64,000 nucleotides of DNA from Thermoguttaceae bacterium (GCA_017441605.1 JAFRXD010000058.1:1-64000), one strand, 5' to 3'. Positions 44,395 through 53,626 are shown, counted from the stretch's first letter. Program-made: numbers and translations. Notes: generated by a model from the sequence alone, not told the origin.

Positions 44395-45176
44395 AGTAGC
44401 CCCAACGTTAGTAGTCAATTATTCCACGAGGAACTTGGACTACGTAAAACAGCGATAGTCAAAAGTCTCTCCGACGAAGCGCTTAGTCTTTGGACTCGTC
44501 TGTTGCGAGAGAATGTTTCCGACGTTCGCGGCGTTTTCTATGGAAGCCCCTTGGAAAACGCCGGAGGAACTTCGCGGCTATATCGATTTGCTGTGGGACT
44601 ACGCGGAAGCGCCCGATAGAACGCGCGTTGGAAGCGACGATTGCGAAAAACTTGAACTACTAGTTCCCGACTGTGACGACGATTATCCTTTCGACTCCAA
44701 TTTGTTGGGACACGCTAGTTGCGCGGCGAGCGCCCCGACGTTTTTAATGGACGCGTTGTTAAAAGGGAACGATTTGGCGCGCGTTTCGGCGATCGTCGCG
44801 ACCGAAGATCATTTGGGGAGAACTCGCGAGCTTCATCGAAACGGAGGTCGAAATAAACGCGAATTTGATCGAGCGCGAAAACGAGGAAACGCGAGCCGTT
44901 ATCGACAGACTCCTTCAAAATCCGCTAAACCCGCTCGAACTCGTTCCGATAGAAAAGAAGAGAAATCGAATCGAATGGACGGAATTCGCGCTTACCGTCG
45001 TCGATACTCCAAGGTACGAGCGCGAGACGAGAATTCTATCGGACTGTTTGGACGAAATAGAGTCTCGCGACGACGTCTCCCTTTTCCGAAACAAATACGG
45101 CGCTTGCTCAAACGGCGCAATATGCGTTTGGAATCCAATAACGAGAGAAGCGAGACGCAGATCCGTTGCGGAGTAA
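44395..45176 (+). pseudogene. Remnant of a DUF416 (YjaG-like) gene with two frameshifts
   Basis: Three frames together give a DUF416-like protein. Frame 1 (from about 44395) gives FHEELGLRKTAIVKSLSDE; frame 2 (about 44468-44800) gives LVFGLVCCERMFPTFAAFS, PEELRGYIDLLWDYAEA and LLVPDCDDDYPFDSNLLGH; frame 3 (about 44805-45176) gives ELASFIETEVEINANLIERE and LLQNPLNPLELVPIEKK. The CERMFPTFAAFS segment matches the CERxxPNYxxF motif of DUF416 proteins such as E. coli YjaG, and the order is correct. Breaks therefore lie near 44478 and 44800-44820. No start or ribosome site is clear. Single-frame ORFs here are fragments. The DUF416 family has unknown function and appears in some immunity clusters. 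Confidence 0.7.
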
Positions 45177-45267
45177 AAACTCGCGATTCGAACCTCGACC
45201 TCGCGTCGGGAATCTCGAGTAAGTTTCGCGTTGTAACTCGCGCGCGGCAAAAGACTAAAAAAGATAG

Positions 45268-45303
45268 CGCCGAGTTCCTCCCGAACTCGGCGTTGTCTTT
45301 TGG
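45268..45303. terminator. Bidirectional terminator between the island and the glycosidase operon
   Basis: A perfect 10-bp stem (CGCCGAGTTC / GAACTCGGCG), loop CTCCC; plus-strand tail TTGTCTTTT, minus-strand tail CTATCTTTTTTAG. Outer AAAGAC/GTCTTT arms extend it. It lies only 17 bp from the end of the minus-strand operon. Confidence 0.88.
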
Positions 45304-45319
45304 TTGATCCAAAGGTTAT

Positions 45320-47029
45320 TTATCGCTCCCGAATCTCCTCTTCCGGACGCGGAAACACTCCGATTTCCCCTTGCGGCATGGCGGGAGTCGTACAATGATG
45401 CATCTCGTCGACGACGCCTTCCGGGAAGAGATCCGAGTGGTACAAACGCTGCAATTCAAGAATCGCGTCGGCGTAAGTTTGGGTGTTTCGGTTCCCGCGA
45501 ACGTTGATCTCGTATTCCAGCAGGCAACGGCAGTAGAATTGTCGCCAGCGCAACGATTCGCGAAGGGACGGCAGGATTTCCGAATCGATTTTGACCGCCA
45601 ATTTCATCGCGTCGAGCGCGGTCGCGGCGTACTCGGGGTTCGGATCTTTCAAAACGAGAATCGCTTCCAGATCGCGACATAGCGCGACGAAATCGTCGGG
45701 GTCGCAACCCGAAAGCTCGTATCGCGCGTATTCTCGCAAAGAGTCCTCGGCGCTCTCGTCCCGGAAATAAAACCCCGCCTCCATAATTTTATTGACGTCC
45801 TCGAACGGTCCCTCCGAGTAGAGCATGCAACCGTCGACATGTCCGCGAACCTGTTCCCACAGCTCGGTAAAGCGCCGGGGTTGCGGGGTGGCGCCGTATC
45901 CGCCCCACGGGAATCGCCCTTGCATGGAAATCTCCGGGAAGGTAATGAGTTTATGCCCTTCCGGCAACGGGTGTTCGAGTGGGTATCTCGGGAAATCGGC
46001 GTGGGCGTCGGCGAGGATATAAGGGACTTCCGGACGGTCCTTCGCCCAATTCCAAAGCGCCTCGAACTCGTCCTCGTGGAAAGTCCACGTCGACACAATG
46101 AACCGCTGATCCGGGGCGAACTCGTCGTTGACCATTTTGGAATATCGATCGACGAACTTCAAGAAGCCGTTCGTCGCCCAGGGACCGCACTTCTCGCACT
46201 CGCAACCGCCCTCGTCGAAGGGCCACCAGCAGGTGTAGTCCGCTTGCGCGCCGACGAAGGAACCGAACACGGTTCGAATAACCCGATCCATATATTCCAG
46301 ACCCTCGGGGGTCGACGGACACGCGTTAATCCCGTTGTTGCCGCGTTTTGGGTCGACGTTCGGAGTCGCCTTGAGCTCCGGCGGCATATCGCGCGCCGCC
46401 TGATTCGGACAGCCCATCGCAACGAACGAAAGATCGAGCCGCTTGGCGGCGGCGCGAATCGTCTTCACTCCGTCGGCCGCTTGGCGCCACTCCTCGGCGT
46501 CGGGATCGAGATTCAAATTAATGATCGGAATCGGGATCGTCGCGATCGTATTGAACCCCCACAGCGCCAGATCCTCGACGCATCGCTCCAGTTCCTCGCG
46601 GGTCGCCATATGGTACCAGTTATGAAAATGCCGCGCGAAGTAGCAGCATCGAAACGACGCGTCCGGCTTTTCGCGAATCGAGAGTTTCGGAGCCGCGAAG
46701 GAGTCGACGCCGTAGTCGAGAGAGCGCAATAATTTACCGGAACCGAAGATCAGACCGGGGAACGAACCGGCGCGAATCGACGCGCTCGTTCCGTCCGTTT
46801 CCAAGACGTATTCCTCCGGATCCAAGTTCGAATCGATCGTTAGCGACGCGCTAAGTTCCCCCGAGGCCGAGCGCTCGGCGATTCGCTCTTTGACGATCTT
46901 TTCCAGAAGCGCGCCCTTGTCGGCGGAAACGCCGGAAAATTGAAAGTCCAACCGCAACGGTTCCGCGGCGAAAATAAAAGAGGCGGCGCTCCACGCAAAG
47001 AGCGCCGCGAATAAAGCGGTTCGTCTCAT
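45320..47029 (-). CDS. Secreted glycoside hydrolase, GH20/alpha-glucuronidase-like N-terminal fold
   Basis: 569 residues from ATG 47029, chosen for AAGGATCAATCA just upstream and the signal peptide MRRTALFAALFAWSAASFIFA. Residues 22-140 resemble the GH20-type N-terminal beta-domain (GKLLRSLDYGVDSFA before KLSIREKPDASFRCCYFARH). A barrel follows: ERCVEDLALWGFNTIATIPI, YTCWWPFDEGGCECEKCGPW (a Cys-rich loop) and FPWGGYGATPQPRRF. The C-terminal 120 residues are helical. Relatives include DUF4838-type and glucuronidase-like enzymes of environmental bacteria; the substrate is not readable. Last gene of the five-gene minus-strand run, 80 bp after the GH16 gene, so probably a co-expressed glycan enzyme. 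Confidence 0.7.
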   Translation of the reverse strand: MRRTALFAALFAWSAASFIFAAEPLRLDFQFSGVSADKGALLEKIVKERIAERSASGELSASLTIDSNLDPEEYVLETDGTSASIRAGSFPGLIFGSGKLLRSLDYGVDSFAAPKLSIREKPDASFRCCYFARHFHNWYHMATREELERCVEDLALWGFNTIATIPIPIINLNLDPDAEEWRQAADGVKTIRAAAKRLDLSFVAMGCPNQAARDMPPELKATPNVDPKRGNNGINACPSTPEGLEYMDRVIRTVFGSFVGAQADYTCWWPFDEGGCECEKCGPWATNGFLKFVDRYSKMVNDEFAPDQRFIVSTWTFHEDEFEALWNWAKDRPEVPYILADAHADFPRYPLEHPLPEGHKLITFPEISMQGRFPWGGYGATPQPRRFTELWEQVRGHVDGCMLYSEGPFEDVNKIMEAGFYFRDESAEDSLREYARYELSGCDPDDFVALCRDLEAILVLKDPNPEYAATALDAMKLAVKIDSEILPSLRESLRWRQFYCRCLLEYEINVRGNRNTQTYADAILELQRLYHSDLFPEGVVDEMHHCTTPAMPQGEIGVFPRPEEEIRER

Positions 47030-47109
47030 TGATTGATCCTTGCGTTGACCGCGCGCCGTAAGTTGAACGAGCGCGCGGCGATCTCGTCGAGCGAAAAAAG
47101 AGCGCGCGC

Positions 47110-48000
47110 CTACTTCTTCTCCGGCAAAGCCTCCGGCTCCGGCGCGTCTTTCAGTCGCCAAACGCGGACGTAATCGATACTAAACGTCGCGGGAAGATCC
47201 TCGGGGTTCGGCTCGCCGAACCAGTCGCTCATAATCTCGCAATCGAGCATAATATGGAGCGGACGGCGGAAAAAGTCGTTCTCGCGCGCGAAGACCTCGC
47301 GACCGTCGACGTACCAGCGGAGCGCGTCGGGCGTCCACGCGAGACCGAACGTGTGGTAGTCCGCTCCAAAGTCGAAATCCATCTTCTCTTTATAAGCGTA
47401 GTTCGGAGTCTTGAACTTCTTTTTATTGACGATCGACTCGAGATAGGGAGTCGCGTAGCGATGGATCGTCGCATAGTAAACGCGCTCGAAGCCTTTGTCG
47501 TTCGGCTTGCCGCAGTACTCGAGAATATCGATTTCCTCGGAAAACTCGCCCTCAACGTATTTTATATCGGGACGATCCGAAAAGGGATCGTAGAGCCAAA
47601 AGGCGTTGCAAACGCAGGCGCGCATCGATTTGCAACGCGCCTCGTAATAGCCGTAACATCCCTTCGTCTTGCTCTTAACGATCGCCTTCCAGTACTTGTC
47701 GTACCCTCGCGCCGCGTTCTCGACGTCGACTTCCTCCGGCTTCATAAGACTCGCTGTCAAGCGGAGCGCCCCGTCGGAAACCTCGACGTTGCGTCGAGAG
47801 AAAAGCGCGGGCTTTCTACCTCGCCACGCCGGGTTAAAGTCCCACCATTTCGAGGAATCGAGCGAGTCGGAATTAAACTCGTCGCTCAATTCGGGAACAA
47901 ACTCGTACCCGTCCCCAAGCGGACACTCGGGCGTCTCTTGCGCGACCGCCGAGGAAGCGAGCGCCGCGACGACGACAAAAGCGATAAAAGAGGCGCGCAT
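47110..48000 (-). CDS. Secreted GH16-family endo-glycanase
   Basis: 296 residues. The signal peptide (MRASFIAFVVVAALASSAVA) ends before QETPEC. The GH16 jelly roll follows, with SDEFNSDSLDSSKWWDFNPA at the start and the family active-site motif EIDILE at 156-161 (Glu156 nucleophile, Asp158, Glu161 acid/base). FGLAWTPDALRWYVDGREV and the closing IDYVRVWRLKD are also typical. GH16 enzymes cut beta-1,3/1,4-glucans or algal galactans (laminarin, agar, porphyran, carrageenan); the cleft residues needed to decide are not clear. ATG 48000 follows AAAGGAAACGACT. It starts 21 bp after the Sel1 gene and 80 bp before the GH20-like gene. Confidence 0.92.
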   Translation of the reverse strand: MRASFIAFVVVAALASSAVAQETPECPLGDGYEFVPELSDEFNSDSLDSSKWWDFNPAWRGRKPALFSRRNVEVSDGALRLTASLMKPEEVDVENAARGYDKYWKAIVKSKTKGCYGYYEARCKSMRACVCNAFWLYDPFSDRPDIKYVEGEFSEEIDILEYCGKPNDKGFERVYYATIHRYATPYLESIVNKKKFKTPNYAYKEKMDFDFGADYHTFGLAWTPDALRWYVDGREVFARENDFFRRPLHIMLDCEIMSDWFGEPNPEDLPATFSIDYVRVWRLKDAPEPEALPEKK

Positions 48001-48021
48001 AGTCGTTTCCTTTATTCTAAA

Positions 48022-49563
48022 TTACTTCCAAGTCAATAATTTCCGTTCCGCGTCGGGAAACCCTCGCCGCGCCGACAGCTCGTAGAGTTCCTTCGCTTTG
48101 GCCCCGTTTGGCGCGGCGCCAAAACCTTTCTCGTAACAAAGACCGAGATAATACAACCCCTCGGGATCCCCTTGGTTGGCGGCTTTTTGAAAGAAGTCGA
48201 ACGCGGCGTCCGGATCTCTTTTCACCGCGATCTCGCTCAAAAGGGACTTGCCTAAAAAGACTTGCGCCTTCGCGTTCCCTTTGGACGCGGCGCGTTTAAA
48301 CCATCGCTCGGCGCTATCGTCGTTTTGATCTAGGGAAATCCCCAATTTGTAACAGCGACCGATATGAAACATCCCGCTCGGATCTTCGTTTTTCGCCGCC
48401 TTTCGATACCAATGAACCGCTTGGTACGCGTCCTTCGCGACGCCTCGACCGCTCTCGCAACACTCGCCGACTTTGGTTTGGGCGAGGGCGTACCCCTGGG
48501 CGGCGGACAAACGAAACCATTGATACGCCTGGTTTTCGTCGGCAAAACAACCTTCGCCGCGCAAGAGCAAATCTCCAAGTTTGCACTGCGCCTCGGGATC
48601 GCCGAGGTCGGCGGCTCGCTTATAGAGCGCGAACGCCTCCTCGGGATCTTCGTCGAGCCCAAGCTCGCCCCTTAGGCAGTGATCGCCCATCGCGACGAGC
48701 GCTCGAACGTGGGATCTGTTCGCCGCTTTCGCGAGCCATTTGACCGACTCTTCGGCGCTTTGCTCGACGCCCTCGCCGACCGCGTAGCGGCGGCTCAGTT
48801 CGTATTGCGCGTCGCGATCCCCGGTCTGGGCGGCGTTGTAATACCAACTGGCGGCTTTGCTTTGATTCGCCTCCACTCCCGCGCCCTTCGCGTAGCATTC
48901 CGCCAATTTGACGAACGCGGCGCCCACGCCAAATTGCGCCGCCTTCCGATACCCGCGATACGCCTGGAGCAAGTCGACCGGAACGCCAATCCCGCGCTCG
49001 TAACACCGCGCCAAATAGAAGTATCCGTCCTTGGAACCGCGCGCGATCGCCTTGCGGTACCAGCGAAACGCGACCGCTTCGTCCCGCTCCACGCCGCGCC
49101 CTTCCTCGTAACACTGACCGACGATTATCTGAGCGCTAGGATCGTCGGAAAGGGCGCGATCGAGCGCCTTTTGGAAATCGCGCGTCTCCTTGGACAATTT
49201 TGGCGCGGCGACCTCGGGGTTTTCCTCGAAAGGTTCCTCGGGAAGGTTCGTAACGCCCGTCCCCGAATCGTTGCAAACGATTACGATATCCCCCGACTGC
49301 TCCAAACGTTTTAACGAGAGAGCGGCGTCTCGAAGGAACCTCGCGTCCTCTTTGGACAACTGCGCGGTCGGTATTCGATAATTGTTGCCGTCCGTCCCAA
49401 TGAGACGAACGCGCTCTTTGAGCAACTTAATGGGATTCCTATTCGGGTCGATCTCGGCGGTTAAAGTCCGTCCGTTCGCGAGCGTCCACTCGCGAACCGC
49501 GAATATCTCGTCTCGGGTTAGTTGAACGGAATTGGAGTCCGAACTAGCGCTCGAATCGCTCAT
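48022..49563 (-). CDS. Sel1-repeat protein with N-terminal SHD1-like domain
   Basis: 513 residues, no signal peptide. Residues 20-85 resemble the SHD1 domain common in planctomycete proteins (REWTLANGRTLTAEI, IPTAQLSKEDARFL). From about 140 on there are about ten Sel1-like repeats of 36 residues, for example AQIIVGQCYEEGRGVERDEA, AAFVKLAECYAKGAGVE, AQCKLGDLLLRGEGCFADE and GMFHIGRCYKLGISLDQ. These helical pairs form a binding superhelix for proteins, so a scaffold role in the cytoplasm is likely. ATG 49563 lies 32 bp downstream of pyrK. It sits between a pyrimidine-pathway gene and glycoside hydrolases, giving no clue about its partner. Confidence 0.88.
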   Translation of the reverse strand: MSDSSASSDSNSVQLTRDEIFAVREWTLANGRTLTAEIDPNRNPIKLLKERVRLIGTDGNNYRIPTAQLSKEDARFLRDAALSLKRLEQSGDIVIVCNDSGTGVTNLPEEPFEENPEVAAPKLSKETRDFQKALDRALSDDPSAQIIVGQCYEEGRGVERDEAVAFRWYRKAIARGSKDGYFYLARCYERGIGVPVDLLQAYRGYRKAAQFGVGAAFVKLAECYAKGAGVEANQSKAASWYYNAAQTGDRDAQYELSRRYAVGEGVEQSAEESVKWLAKAANRSHVRALVAMGDHCLRGELGLDEDPEEAFALYKRAADLGDPEAQCKLGDLLLRGEGCFADENQAYQWFRLSAAQGYALAQTKVGECCESGRGVAKDAYQAVHWYRKAAKNEDPSGMFHIGRCYKLGISLDQNDDSAERWFKRAASKGNAKAQVFLGKSLLSEIAVKRDPDAAFDFFQKAANQGDPEGLYYLGLCYEKGFGAAPNGAKAKELYELSARRGFPDAERKLLTWK

Positions 49564-49595
49564 CGTTTAACTTTCGTTGCCAAATGCCAAAAGGT

Positions 49596-50447
49596 TCAAT
49601 TCCACTTGAGCCGCGACGCGTCGAACACGGGACCGTCGACGCAAGTCCGTTTATAATCCCAAGTTCCGTCGTCGGTCTTCCATTCGACGACGCAGGAAAA
49701 ACACATGCCCATTCCGCAAGCCATCGGGGACTCGAGCGAGGTCCAACATTCCAAACCGCGCTCGAACGCGAAGTTCGCGACCGCGCGAAGCATAGGGCTC
49801 GGACCGCACGCGAGAACGAGCGCGTCGAACGCCTCGGCGCCCGCGGGGAAAAGATCGGCGAGCGCGTCCGTAACAAATCCTTTCGTTCCGAGACTTCCGT
49901 CCTCGGTCGCGACCCGCGCGTCGACCCCGAGCGCGCGGAAGTCGTCGAGACAAATCGCCCGCGACGCCGAGCGAGACCCGAAAAGATACGTCGTCTCGGG
50001 GCGCTCGGACTCGGGAATCTTAGCGAGCTCTTTGACCAAGAGATAGAACGGGGCGAGCCCGACCCCTCCGGCGACGAGCGCGAGTCGCTTCGGCGACTTG
50101 TCGCGGAACGCGACCTCCCAGCCGTTTCCGAGGGGTCCCCAGAGCGCGAGCTTGTCGCCGACGCGAGCGCGAGCCAGACGGTTCGTGCCTTTGCCGACGA
50201 TCGCGTAAATCGCCTCGACGCGCCCGGTTTCGGGATCGGCGTCGTAGGCGGCAAAGGGGCGCCCGAGCAAAGGGTCGGCGCCGTCGAGAGAGCGAAGCAT
50301 CAGGAACTGCCCCGGCTTAACCAGGGAGGCGAACTCGGGAGCGCGAACGGCGATCTTTCGCATAGAATCGCAGATCGGTTCGTTCGAGAGGATTTCGACC
50401 TCGCCGGTCCAAAGATCTTTTCGTTGTTCGATGTGTTCGATCATCAA
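49596..50447 (-). CDS. pyrK: Dihydroorotate dehydrogenase B electron-transfer subunit
   Basis: 283 residues, PyrK/ferredoxin-reductase type. It passes electrons from dihydroorotate dehydrogenase B to NAD+ through FAD and a 2Fe-2S cluster in pyrimidine synthesis. The FAD domain contains GQFLMLRSLDGADPLLGRPF; the NAD domain has LVAGGVGLAPFYLLVKEL; and the cluster is held by CGMGMCFSC plus a later Cys (TCVDG), a Cx4Cx2Cx13C-like arrangement. The partner gene pyrD is not in the window, which is unusual for this pair. It lies 15 bp behind the rluB-type gene. Confidence 0.92.
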   Translation of the reverse strand: MMIEHIEQRKDLWTGEVEILSNEPICDSMRKIAVRAPEFASLVKPGQFLMLRSLDGADPLLGRPFAAYDADPETGRVEAIYAIVGKGTNRLARARVGDKLALWGPLGNGWEVAFRDKSPKRLALVAGGVGLAPFYLLVKELAKIPESERPETTYLFGSRSASRAICLDDFRALGVDARVATEDGSLGTKGFVTDALADLFPAGAEAFDALVLACGPSPMLRAVANFAFERGLECWTSLESPMACGMGMCFSCVVEWKTDDGTWDYKRTCVDGPVFDASRLKWN

Positions 50448-50462
50448 GGGTTTCCTCGCAAA

Positions 50463-51911
50463 CTACCGACCGCGCTTTTTCGATTTGAATCCGGCTCGAG
50501 GCCCGGTCGCGCCGGATCGCGAGCCGCGTTTAGAGGCGCGAAACGCGGCGGCGGCGCGCTCGCGGCGCTCTCGGCGCTCGGACGCGTCTTCGTTAAAACG
50601 GTCGCGAGGGCCCGAAGTCTCCTCGCGGGAAAACTTTCGCGGACCGATCGTCCTTTCTTCCTCGCGGTAATCGCGGCGCCCTCGCTTCCGTTTTTCAAAC
50701 GGAAACTCGGAGTTCGGAACTCGGCGCGCGTCGAAGGAATCGGAATCGAACTCGTCGGGCTCGCTCGCGTCTTCAAAACCGCGGTGGAATTGCTTGCGCG
50801 TCTCGTCGCGGAAAAAGGGATCCGCCTTCTTTTCCTTGCCCCCCTTCTTGTCGTCCTTCGAGTTTGACCGAGAGATTTTTCCCTCGCGTTTTCGCGCTTC
50901 GATCTCTTCCAATTCCGAAACTTCCAAAGGACGACGCGACGTTTGAAACTCGTCGTCTCGCGCTCTCGCGCAGTACTCGGCGGTTCCGTACAAATCGGCG
51001 ACCTCGCGCGAGGTCAGCAAACGGAACTCCCCGGGAGCCAAATCGCCCAATTTAATCGAGCCGATTTGAACGCGGCGCAATCGCATGACCTTGTGCCCGA
51101 CGCGCGCGAGCATGCGGCGAATTTCGCGGTTCTTTCCCTCGGTCAGGGTAATTTCCAAAATGGAGCTCGTCTTATGGCTCGACTTAATAACGACGTCGCG
51201 CGCCTGAACGATTCCTTCCGCGATATGAACGCCGCGCTCGAGCGCTCGAGCCAAATTGCCGTCGACCTCCCCCGCGACTTGAACCCGATACTTCTTCGGA
51301 ACCTCGAATCGAGGGTGCGCCAAACGCTCCGACAGCGCGCCGTCGTTCGTGAGCAAAATGAGCCCCTCGCTGTTTTGGTCCAGCCTGCCGATGGGGAAGA
51401 GCCGCCCCAAGCGATCCGGGATAAAGTCGACGACTCTGCGCCGCCCGGACGGGTCAAAGTTGGTGCACAGCGCGTTGCGCGGCTTGTTCAGCGCGACGTA
51501 AACCGGTCGCGACTTATGAATCGGTTCCCCGTCGACCCGTATCTTTTGCTCGTCGAGCCGAACACGAACGCCCAGTTCCGTAACGATCTCGCCGTCGACG
51601 TCGACGCGCCCGTCGAGGATCAACTCCTCGCAATTGCGCCGACTGCCGTATCCCGCCGCCGCGAGAACTTGTTGCAGGCGTCGCCCCTGAGGCTCGTCTT
51701 CGCGAGGGGCGCCGTCCTTTTTCAAACCGTTCTTTCGAGTCGAGATCGAAAAGACGGAGTTGGCGGCGGCGCGACGCTCGCTCGAAGTCTTCTTCGACTT
51801 TCGGAACTTCGGACGACGAGACGGATCCGATTTGGAACCGCGCGAATCGGCTCGCGAATTCCTCTTGTTGCGGGCGCCTCGACCTCGGTCGCCCGAATTA
51901 TTCTTGCGCAT
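50463..51911 (-). CDS. RsuA/RluB-family ribosomal pseudouridine synthase with long charged tails
   Basis: 482 residues, of which about 80-320 form the enzyme. An S4 RNA-binding domain (RLQQVLAAAGYGSRRNCEEL) precedes the catalytic core with IGRLDQNSEGLILLTNDG, whose Asp is the nucleophile, and the C-terminal RMLARVGHKVMRLRR. It probably isomerises a uridine of 23S or 16S rRNA (RluB-like, inference). The first 75 residues and the last 160 are highly charged (Arg, Lys, Ser, Glu), low in complexity, and probably disordered. This is much longer than usual (250-300). A possible promoter (-10 TACAAT, 51970-51965 on the minus strand) has no good -35. First of five clustered genes. Confidence 0.9.
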   Translation of the reverse strand: MRKNNSGDRGRGARNKRNSRADSRGSKSDPSRRPKFRKSKKTSSERRAAANSVFSISTRKNGLKKDGAPREDEPQGRRLQQVLAAAGYGSRRNCEELILDGRVDVDGEIVTELGVRVRLDEQKIRVDGEPIHKSRPVYVALNKPRNALCTNFDPSGRRRVVDFIPDRLGRLFPIGRLDQNSEGLILLTNDGALSERLAHPRFEVPKKYRVQVAGEVDGNLARALERGVHIAEGIVQARDVVIKSSHKTSSILEITLTEGKNREIRRMLARVGHKVMRLRRVQIGSIKLGDLAPGEFRLLTSREVADLYGTAEYCARARDDEFQTSRRPLEVSELEEIEARKREGKISRSNSKDDKKGGKEKKADPFFRDETRKQFHRGFEDASEPDEFDSDSFDARRVPNSEFPFEKRKRGRRDYREEERTIGPRKFSREETSGPRDRFNEDASERRERRERAAAAFRASKRGSRSGATGPRAGFKSKKRGR

Positions 51912-52223
51912 AACGGCGTTTTCTCCAAAAAAGGCGTCTAAATTGCGACGGGCGCAATTCGATTATTGTATCAGTCAAAGGGCGTCAAAAAAAGGGGGCG
52001 TTTCGGTCGTTTTCTCGAAAAAACGTCGTTCCAAAGCCCTAGAATCGTTGTCGCGGCTTGGATCGGACGGCGCCGGTATTATAGAGCGCGCGACCGATTC
52101 GTAAACATGAAAAAACGTCCGATGAGAAAACGGGACGACGAAAAAGAAAACGGGGCGCCCAAAGGAACTTGCCGTCCTTTGGCGACCCGTTAAAATACGA
52201 CCTAGATACGTCGAGGACTAAAT
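51912..52223. other. 312-bp intergenic region
   Basis: No gene is supported. It includes upstream sequence of the pseudouridine synthase gene on the right strand end and the metY terminator (52141-52192). Small plus-strand ORFs here are basic, without ribosome sites. Confidence 0.45.
52141..52192 (-). terminator. Intrinsic terminator of metY
   Basis: On the minus strand a long imperfect stem (AACGGGTCGCCAAAGGA with TCCTTTGGGCGCCCCGTT, one bulge) is followed by TTCTTTTTCG, 31 bp after the stop. Confidence 0.8.
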
Positions 52224-53504
52224 CTAAATCTTGGCGAACGCTTGCTCCAAATCGGCGATCAAATCGTCGGAGTCCTCGATTCCAACTGAAAAACGAATCA
52301 TATCGGGACGAACGCCGGCGGCTTCCAACTCGGCGTCGGACAGCTGACGGTGAGTGGTGCTCGCCGGGTGAAGAACGCACGAGCGCGCGTCGGCGACGTG
52401 CGTGACGATGGAAATCAGGTTCAAATTCCCCATAAACTTTTGCGCCGCTTCTCTTCCCCCTTTAACCCCGAACGAAACGACCCCGCAACTACCGTTCGGC
52501 AGATACTTTTGCGCGAGCGGGTAGTATTTGTCGCCCTTTAAGCCGCAGTAGTCGACCCAAGAGACTTTGTCGTTCGCGGCGAGGTACTCCGCGATCTTTT
52601 GCCCGTTTTCCGAATGGCGCTTCATTCTGAGGTGCAACGACTCGAGACCCAAATTGAGCAGGAACGAGTTTTGCGGAGAGGGAATCGCGCCCAAATCGCG
52701 CATAAGTTGCGCGGTGCACTTGAAAATAAAAGCGCCCCCTTGCCCGAATTTCTCGGCGTAGACGATTCCGTGATAACTTTCGTCGGGAGTCGTCAGCCCG
52801 GGGAACTTCTCCTTATGCGCGAGCCAATCGAACTTTCCGGAATCGACGATCGCCCCTCCGATCGCGGCGGCGTGTCCGTCCATGTACTTCGAGGTCGAGT
52901 GAACGACGATATCGGCGCCCCACTCGAAAGGTCGGCAGTTAATCGGGGTCGGGAACGTGTTGTCGATTACGAGCGGGACGCCGGTCTCGTGGGCGACTTT
53001 CGCCCATAATTCAAGATCCAGCACCGCGGTGGACGGATTAGATACGGTTTCTCCGTAAAATGCCTTCGTGTTCGGTTTGACGGCGGCGCGCAACTCCTCC
53101 TCGGTCGCGTCGACTGGCACGAACGTGAAATCGACGCCCATCTTTCTCATCGTCGTATTGAAAAGATTGAACGCTCCCCCGTAAATCGCCGACGAAACGA
53201 CGACGTGATCCCCCGCGTTCGCCAAGTTGAAGACCGCGTAGAAAATGGCCGCCTGCCCCGAGGAGGTCAGCATAGCCGCCGAGCCCCCTTCGAGGGCGGC
53301 TATCTTCGCCGCGACTAAATCGTTCGTCGGATTCGCCAACCGCGAGTAAAAATACCCCGACGCGTTCAGGTCGAATAGATCCCCGAGCGATTCGCTCGCG
53401 TCGTAGCGAAAAGTCGTGCTTTGATAAATTGGAATCTGGCGCGGCTCGCCGTTTTGCGGTCGATAACCGGCTTGGACGCATCTCGTTCCTATTTGTTGAG
53501 TCAT
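52224..53504 (-). CDS. metY: O-acetylhomoserine sulfhydrylase
   Basis: Makes homocysteine from O-acetylhomoserine and sulfide. 426 residues, the usual MetY length (longer than cystathionine gamma-synthases). Cys/Met-metabolism PLP fold: PIYQSTTFRYDASESLGDLF, YSRLANPTNDLVAAKIAALE, then HSTSKYMDGHAAAIGG with PLP-binding Lys206, and LHPASTTHRQLSDAELEAAG near the end. ATG 53504 is preceded by GAGAAGAAAG. It is transcribed alone, with its own promoter and terminator. A role in methionine synthesis with metK (58170) is likely. Confidence 0.95.
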   Translation of the reverse strand: MTQQIGTRCVQAGYRPQNGEPRQIPIYQSTTFRYDASESLGDLFDLNASGYFYSRLANPTNDLVAAKIAALEGGSAAMLTSSGQAAIFYAVFNLANAGDHVVVSSAIYGGAFNLFNTTMRKMGVDFTFVPVDATEEELRAAVKPNTKAFYGETVSNPSTAVLDLELWAKVAHETGVPLVIDNTFPTPINCRPFEWGADIVVHSTSKYMDGHAAAIGGAIVDSGKFDWLAHKEKFPGLTTPDESYHGIVYAEKFGQGGAFIFKCTAQLMRDLGAIPSPQNSFLLNLGLESLHLRMKRHSENGQKIAEYLAANDKVSWVDYCGLKGDKYYPLAQKYLPNGSCGVVSFGVKGGREAAQKFMGNLNLISIVTHVADARSCVLHPASTTHRQLSDAELEAAGVRPDMIRFSVGIEDSDDLIADLEQAFAKI

Positions 53505-53599
53505 CTTTCTTCTCCCAATGTCTAAACCGTTTGTTCTCGAACCTATAAACCAACGAACCTCAAAGGATAATTTTTAATTACCCATATAACTACTAGGTT

Positions 53600-53626
53600 A
53601 TTATACGCCGCTTTCAAAAACGTCAA
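53600..53626 (-). promoter_or_regulatory. Promoter for metY
   Basis: On the minus strand TTGACG (53626-53621) and TATAAT (53605-53600) with a 15-bp spacer, 2 bp shorter than optimal. Start near 53593; the leader of about 90 nt is AT-rich, without a recognisable SAM riboswitch. Confidence 0.55.

Noticed and set aside
45180-45200. GGTTCGAATC on the minus strand as part of a tRNA
   Set aside because: The sequence resembles a T-loop, but flanking bases do not form a T-stem, acceptor stem or anticodon arm.
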